A stretch of 8,111 bases of DNA, from positions 1 through 8,111 of the forward strand of contig VBLM01000172.1 in NCBI GenBank assembly GCA_005879095.1. The letters are read 5' to 3'. The first letter of the stretch is position 1; each line of letters starts with the position of its first letter. The stretch is from Deltaproteobacteria bacterium (GTDB lineage Bacteria > Myxococcota > Myxococcia > Myxococcales > 40CM-4-68-19). The position numbers were made by a program, and so were the translations under genes. This document shows, one piece after another, positions 5,341 to 8,111 of this stretch. The notes below the pieces were generated by a model. It had not been told where the DNA came from and made no database searches. It was given only the letters and a program-made list of their open reading frames with translations.

Positions 5341-6774
5341 GTGGTGCTGCGTGAAATCGAAGGACGCGATGCGGCAGAGCAATCCGTCGAGGAAGTCCGG
5401 GTCGGGTACCAGGGCGAGCCGGGCGCTTACGGTGAAGTGGCGGCAGCGGCGCACGGCGGCATTCCCAAGGGGTTTGCCAGTTTCGAGAAGCTGCTGGAGG
5501 CGTTGCGCGACGGCCTGATCGACGAAGCCGTGCTGCCGATGGAGAACGCGGTCGTCGGCGCGATCACCGAGGCGCTGGAGCCGTTCGCGCAGTTCGTGGT
5601 CGATGGGTCAGATCTGGTTGCGGTCGGGCTCACCAGCGTGCCGGTGCGGCTCTCGCTGGCGGCGCGGCCGGGGACGCCTTTGAACGAAGTGAAGCGCGCG
5701 TGGTCGCATCCGGCCGCGCTGCGGCAGTGCACGCACCGGCTGGCGCAGATGGGTATCGAGCGCGTCGTCTGCTACGACACCGCGGGCGCGGCGCAGATCG
5801 TCTCGCACGAGTCGTCGACCGACGCCGCCGTCTGCTCGCGGCGCGCCGCCGAGCGGTACGGGCTGGAAGTGCTGGTCGACGACGTCTCCGACAAGGAGCA
5901 GAACGGCACGCGCTTCGTGCACCTGCGCATGGCCGATCACGCGCGCGCGCAGGTGCCGCTCGCTTTTCTGCGGACTTCGAGCATGACCGCGACCGGACGG
6001 CTCGACGTGCTGACCGGCGCCACGCTCCTGCCGCTGGCCGGCAACGCGGAGTTCCCGGTTCGGATGTGGGTGCTCGGGGCGGATGCCGCGCGGCTGCAGG
6101 CGCTGGCCCCGGTGCGCGACGTGCAAGTCATTTCCCTCGGCCAGCCGGCGGCGCACGCGGCGCGGATGGTGCCGCCCCGTCAAGGCACCGAGCCGGTGGT
6201 GAAATCGCTGCCGCACGCGACCGCCCGCAAGCCGCCGACGGTGGTCGAGATCGGGCCCTTCAAAGTGGGCGCGGGGGCGCGCGCGATGATCGCCGGGCCG
6301 TGCTCGGTGGAATCGCGCGAGCAGATGCTGCGCATCGCGCGCGAAGTCGTTTCTTGTGGCGCGACGGCGCTGCGCGGAGGCATTTTTAAACCTCGTACAA
6401 ATCCGTATGCATTCCAGGGACATGGCCTCGAGGCGCTGGACTGGCTGGTCGAGGCCGGCAAGGAGACGGGCCTGCCGATCGTCACCGAGGTGATGGCGAT
6501 CGATCAGGTGCAGCCGGTCGCGGCGAAGGCGGACGTGCTGCAGATCGGCGCGCGGAACATGCAGAACTTCGATCTGCTGCGCGCGGTCGGCCGGGCGGGG
6601 CGGCCGGTGCTCCTGAAGCGCGGACGAGGAATACGCTGGACCTCGGCGGCATGCTCGCGGCGCGGCCGCTCACGCATCTGCCGATCGTCGCCGATCCGTC
6701 GCACGCCGCGGGCCGCGCCGATCTCGTCGAGGGCCTGGCGCGAGCCGCCTGGGCGGCGGGCGCGGACGGCCTGA
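5341..6774 (+). CDS. Prephenate dehydratase - DAHP synthase fusion, N-terminal part; frameshifted after residue 428
   Basis: Residues 19-195 are a prephenate dehydratase: [11 protein letters not shown] (22-32), PMENAVVG (66-73, the PIENS-type motif), [18 protein letters not shown] and the catalytic NGTRF segment (T190, R191, F192). Residues about 196-300 show no clear ACT motifs and may be a degenerate ferredoxin-like region. From about 301 a type I-beta DAHP synthase begins: [11 protein letters not shown] (metal ligand C321), [15 protein letters not shown] (K350, R352), [12 protein letters not shown] (R405) and PVLLKRG (K426, G428). After G428 (base 6624) the frame gives an Arg/Ser-rich run to a stop at 6774. 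The rest of the DAHP synthase and a chorismate mutase continue in another frame from base 6624. DAHP synthase makes the first shikimate-pathway intermediate from phosphoenolpyruvate and erythrose 4-phosphate; prephenate dehydratase makes phenylpyruvate for phenylalanine. GTG 5341 has a GGAGG site. As sequenced, only the dehydratase could be active. Confidence 0.9.
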   Translation: MVLREIEGRDAAEQSVEEVRVGYQGEPGAYGEVAAAAHGGIPKGFASFEKLLEALRDGLIDEAVLPMENAVVGAITEALEPFAQFVVDGSDLVAVGLTSVPVRLSLAARPGTPLNEVKRAWSHPAALRQCTHRLAQMGIERVVCYDTAGAAQIVSHESSTDAAVCSRRAAERYGLEVLVDDVSDKEQNGTRFVHLRMADHARAQVPLAFLRTSSMTATGRLDVLTGATLLPLAGNAEFPVRMWVLGADAARLQALAPVRDVQVISLGQPAAHAARMVPPRQGTEPVVKSLPHATARKPPTVVEIGPFKVGAGARAMIAGPCSVESREQMLRIAREVVSCGATALRGGIFKPRTNPYAFQGHGLEALDWLVEAGKETGLPIVTEVMAIDQVQPVAAKADVLQIGARNMQNFDLLRAVGRAGRPVLLKRGRGIRWTSAACSRRGRSRICRSSPIRRTPRAAPISSRAWREPPGRRARTA

Positions 6775-7145
6775 TCGTCGAGGTGCACGACGATCCGGCG
6801 CGGGCCTTGAGCGATGGCGAGCAGGCGCTGGTGCCGGCGCGGTTCCAGGAGCTCTCGCGCGCGCTGGCGCTGCATCCGGACGCGCGGTTGCCGCTCGCGC
6901 AATTGCGCGCCTGGGTGGATTCGATCGATCACGATCTGGCGCTGCTCGTGCAGCGGCGGCTGGAAGTGGCGAAAGTGATCGGCAACTCCAAGCGGCAGAC
7001 GGGGCGCGCGGTCCTCGACCCGCGGCGTGAAGCGGCCGTGCGGCGCACGTACATGGAAGCGCTGCCGGGCTCGCGCGAGCTGGCGGACCGGCTGGTGGAT
7101 CTGCTGATCAAGGCGGCCCGCGACCAGCAGTCGATCGATGACTGA
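6651..7145 (+). CDS. DAHP synthase C-terminus - chorismate mutase (AroQ), C-terminal part of the broken fusion
   Basis: Homology begins at base 6624 with [20 protein letters not shown]; the first in-frame ATG is 6651, within that homology, so this is unlikely to be a natural start. The DAHP synthase part carries the remaining metal ligands: His in [10 protein letters not shown], Glu in IVEVHDDP and Asp in ALSDGEQAL. The last 85 residues or so are an AroQ-type chorismate mutase: [37 protein letters not shown] and [12 protein letters not shown], with the usual Arg, Lys, Asp and Arg-Glu active-site pattern, converting chorismate to prephenate. Compared with the well-known Thermotoga-type sequence, about 36 residues between LLKRG and TRNTLD are absent. 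They include the CERGIR segment that helps bind phosphoenolpyruvate. The parent gene therefore spans 5341-7145 and would encode about 637 residues if whole. Confidence 0.88.
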   Translation: MLAARPLTHLPIVADPSHAAGRADLVEGLARAAWAAGADGLIVEVHDDPARALSDGEQALVPARFQELSRALALHPDARLPLAQLRAWVDSIDHDLALLVQRRLEVAKVIGNSKRQTGRAVLDPRREAAVRRTYMEALPGSRELADRLVDLLIKAARDQQSIDD

Positions 7146-7159
7146 CCGATGAGTCATCG
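7136..7159 (+). terminator. Weak hairpin over the stop codon of the aromatic fusion gene
   Basis: CGATGACT (7136-7143) and AGTCATCG (7152-7159) are perfect 8-base inverted repeats around an 8-base loop that includes most of the stop codon. No T-run follows, so a role in termination is only possible. The remaining 70 or so bases up to the exporter gene show nothing else I can name. Confidence 0.3.
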
Positions 7160-7232
7160 GCCGCGCTGCACATGAAATATCGGAGTCCGTTTGTCGCGCG
7201 ACTTCCCGGCCGCCCGCGCATCTACTGCGGCG

Positions 7233-8111
7233 ATGAGGAACGAACGCCCGCGCGTGATCCTCGCTCTGGTTTCGCTCTACCTGATCTGGGGATCGACGTT
7301 TCTTGCCATCCGCATCGCGCTGGAGGGCATTCCGCCGCTCCTGATCGCGGGCGTGCGGTATGTGATCGCAGGCGGGGTCTTGCTGGTTTATGCCCGTCTG
7401 CGCGGCGCACCGCTACCGACGCGCGCGGAGTGGAAGCAGTCGCTGGTCATCGGTACGCTGCTCGTCTCCGCAAATGCCTGCGTCGTCGTGGCCGAGCAGT
7501 GGGTCACCTCGGGTGTGGCGGCGGTGGCGCTGGCCTCGATTCCGATCTGGGTCGCGCTGGTGGCGGGCCTCTTCGGAAAGTGGCCGATCGGCAGCGAATG
7601 GATCGGCCTCGCCATCGGCCTCGCCGGCGTCGCCGTCTTGCAGAGCGCCGGCGATCTGCGCGCGAGCACGGCCGGCGCTGTGATGCTGGTGCTCTCCTGC
7701 GCGACCTGGTCGCTCGGCTCGATCCTCAGCGCGCGGATGACGACGCCGCGCGGGCCGATGACGAACGCGACGCAGATGCTGATGGGCGGGCTGGTCGTGC
7801 TGGCAGTCGCGCTGCTGCGCGGCGAACGGCTCGTCTCCGCGCCGCCCGTGCGGGCGGTCGCGGCCGTTGCATACCTGATCGTCTTCGGATCGATCATCGC
7901 GTACAGCGCGTATCAATACCTGCTCGCGACGGTGCGGCCGACGCTGGCCGCGAGTTATGCCTATCTGAATCCGATGATCGCGCTGGCCCTGGGTGCAGCG
8001 TTCTACGGCGAGATCGTTGCGCCGCGCGCCGTCTTCGCGCTGGCGCTGACGCTCGCCGGCGTGGCGCTGCTAGCGCTGCGCGCCAACGGCCGCGCGCGCG
8101 TCGCTGAGGAC
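7233..8111 (+). CDS. yedA: EamA/DMT-family exporter, YedA-like, running off the right edge
   Basis: The frame is open from ATG 7233 to the last base, giving 293 residues with no stop; the family is about 300 residues long, so only a few residues are missing. The protein is very hydrophobic with about ten membrane helices in two EamA repeats. Motifs are LYLIWGSTFLAIRIALEG in helix 1, PPLLIAGVRYVIAGGVLL in helix 2, SGVAAVALASIPIWVALVAG in the first repeat, and AYQYLLATVRPTLAASYAYL then NPMIALALGAAFYGE in the second. These closely resemble E. coli YedA, an inner-membrane drug/metabolite exporter; the substrate is unknown. No good ribosome site precedes the ATG, but translation starts just before helix 1 as in relatives. 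It lies 87 bases after the chorismate mutase stop on the same strand, so it could be read through from that gene or have its own promoter; aromatic export would be speculation. Confidence 0.93.
   Translation, partial: MRNERPRVILALVSLYLIWGSTFLAIRIALEGIPPLLIAGVRYVIAGGVLLVYARLRGAPLPTRAEWKQSLVIGTLLVSANACVVVAEQWVTSGVAAVALASIPIWVALVAGLFGKWPIGSEWIGLAIGLAGVAVLQSAGDLRASTAGAVMLVLSCATWSLGSILSARMTTPRGPMTNATQMLMGGLVVLAVALLRGERLVSAPPVRAVAAVAYLIVFGSIIAYSAYQYLLATVRPTLAASYAYLNPMIALALGAAFYGEIVAPRAVFALALTLAGVALLALRANGRARVAED

Noticed and set aside
3647..5518. A 623-codon open frame on the plus strand opposite the same genes
   Set aside because: It is antisense to the oxidoreductase and FHA genes, has no recognisable domain, and runs into the start of the aromatic fusion gene in the wrong frame.
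6616..6653. Programmed ribosomal frameshift joining the two parts of the aromatic gene
   Set aside because: There is no slippery heptamer or obvious downstream structure, and a simple shift would still leave about 36 conserved active-site residues missing.
7172..8107. A 311-codon plus-strand open frame at the right end
   Set aside because: The frame starting at 7233 gives a clear YedA-like membrane protein; the other frame is Arg/Ala-rich without membrane segments.

Overview
The window is a GC-rich, gene-dense piece of bacterial chromosome of mainly housekeeping character. No rRNA, tRNA, CRISPR array, transposase, integrase or phage gene is visible. Base composition, the PhoB-type two-component pair, the GreB-type cleavage factor, periplasmic Cu,Zn superoxide dismutase and GC-rich intergenic palindromes would suit Acidobacteriota (for example Thermoanaerobaculia) or Myxococcota-like lineages. 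That is a weak inference: no phylogenetic marker is present. No stretch over 300 bases lacks a gene; the longest gap is about 152 bases (1528-1679).

Layout. Bases 1-1527 (minus strand) hold a PhoB-like response regulator followed, with a 4-base ATGA overlap, by its histidine kinase. The kinase runs off the left edge and is broken by an internal deletion/frameshift near base 440. Just upstream of the regulator lie two 7-base direct repeats at 11-base period, the geometry of a PHO box. Bases 1583-1666 hold a 27-base inverted repeat. apaG (minus) and greB (plus) are divergent around base 2080, and sodC follows greB on the plus strand. Between the convergent ends of sodC and a Gfo/Idh/MocA oxidoreductase sits a 76-base near-palindrome built from three plus three copies of a 9-base core. 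The oxidoreductase (minus) lies 9 bases downstream of a gene for a protein with two FHA domains, so these two probably form an operon. Divergent from them, on the plus strand, a long aromatic-biosynthesis gene fuses prephenate dehydratase, type I-beta DAHP synthase and chorismate mutase. It is split by a frameshift with an apparent deletion of about 36 conserved residues in the DAHP synthase domain. The window ends inside a YedA-like EamA exporter gene that has no stop codon before the right edge.

How the genes work together. The regulator/kinase pair would sense a signal (phosphate is the first guess) and the regulator may control its own operon. The aromatic fusion joins the entry enzyme of the shikimate pathway to the two enzymes of the phenylalanine branch, with no recognisable ACT domain after the dehydratase. 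The FHA/oxidoreductase pair suggests phosphothreonine-linked control of a sugar-type dehydrogenase, but this is conjecture. The most notable features are the three-enzyme fusion, the two independent deletion-plus-frameshift breaks in otherwise conserved genes, the PHO-box-like repeat and the two intergenic palindromes. I see no evidence of a wholly new defence or mobile system.
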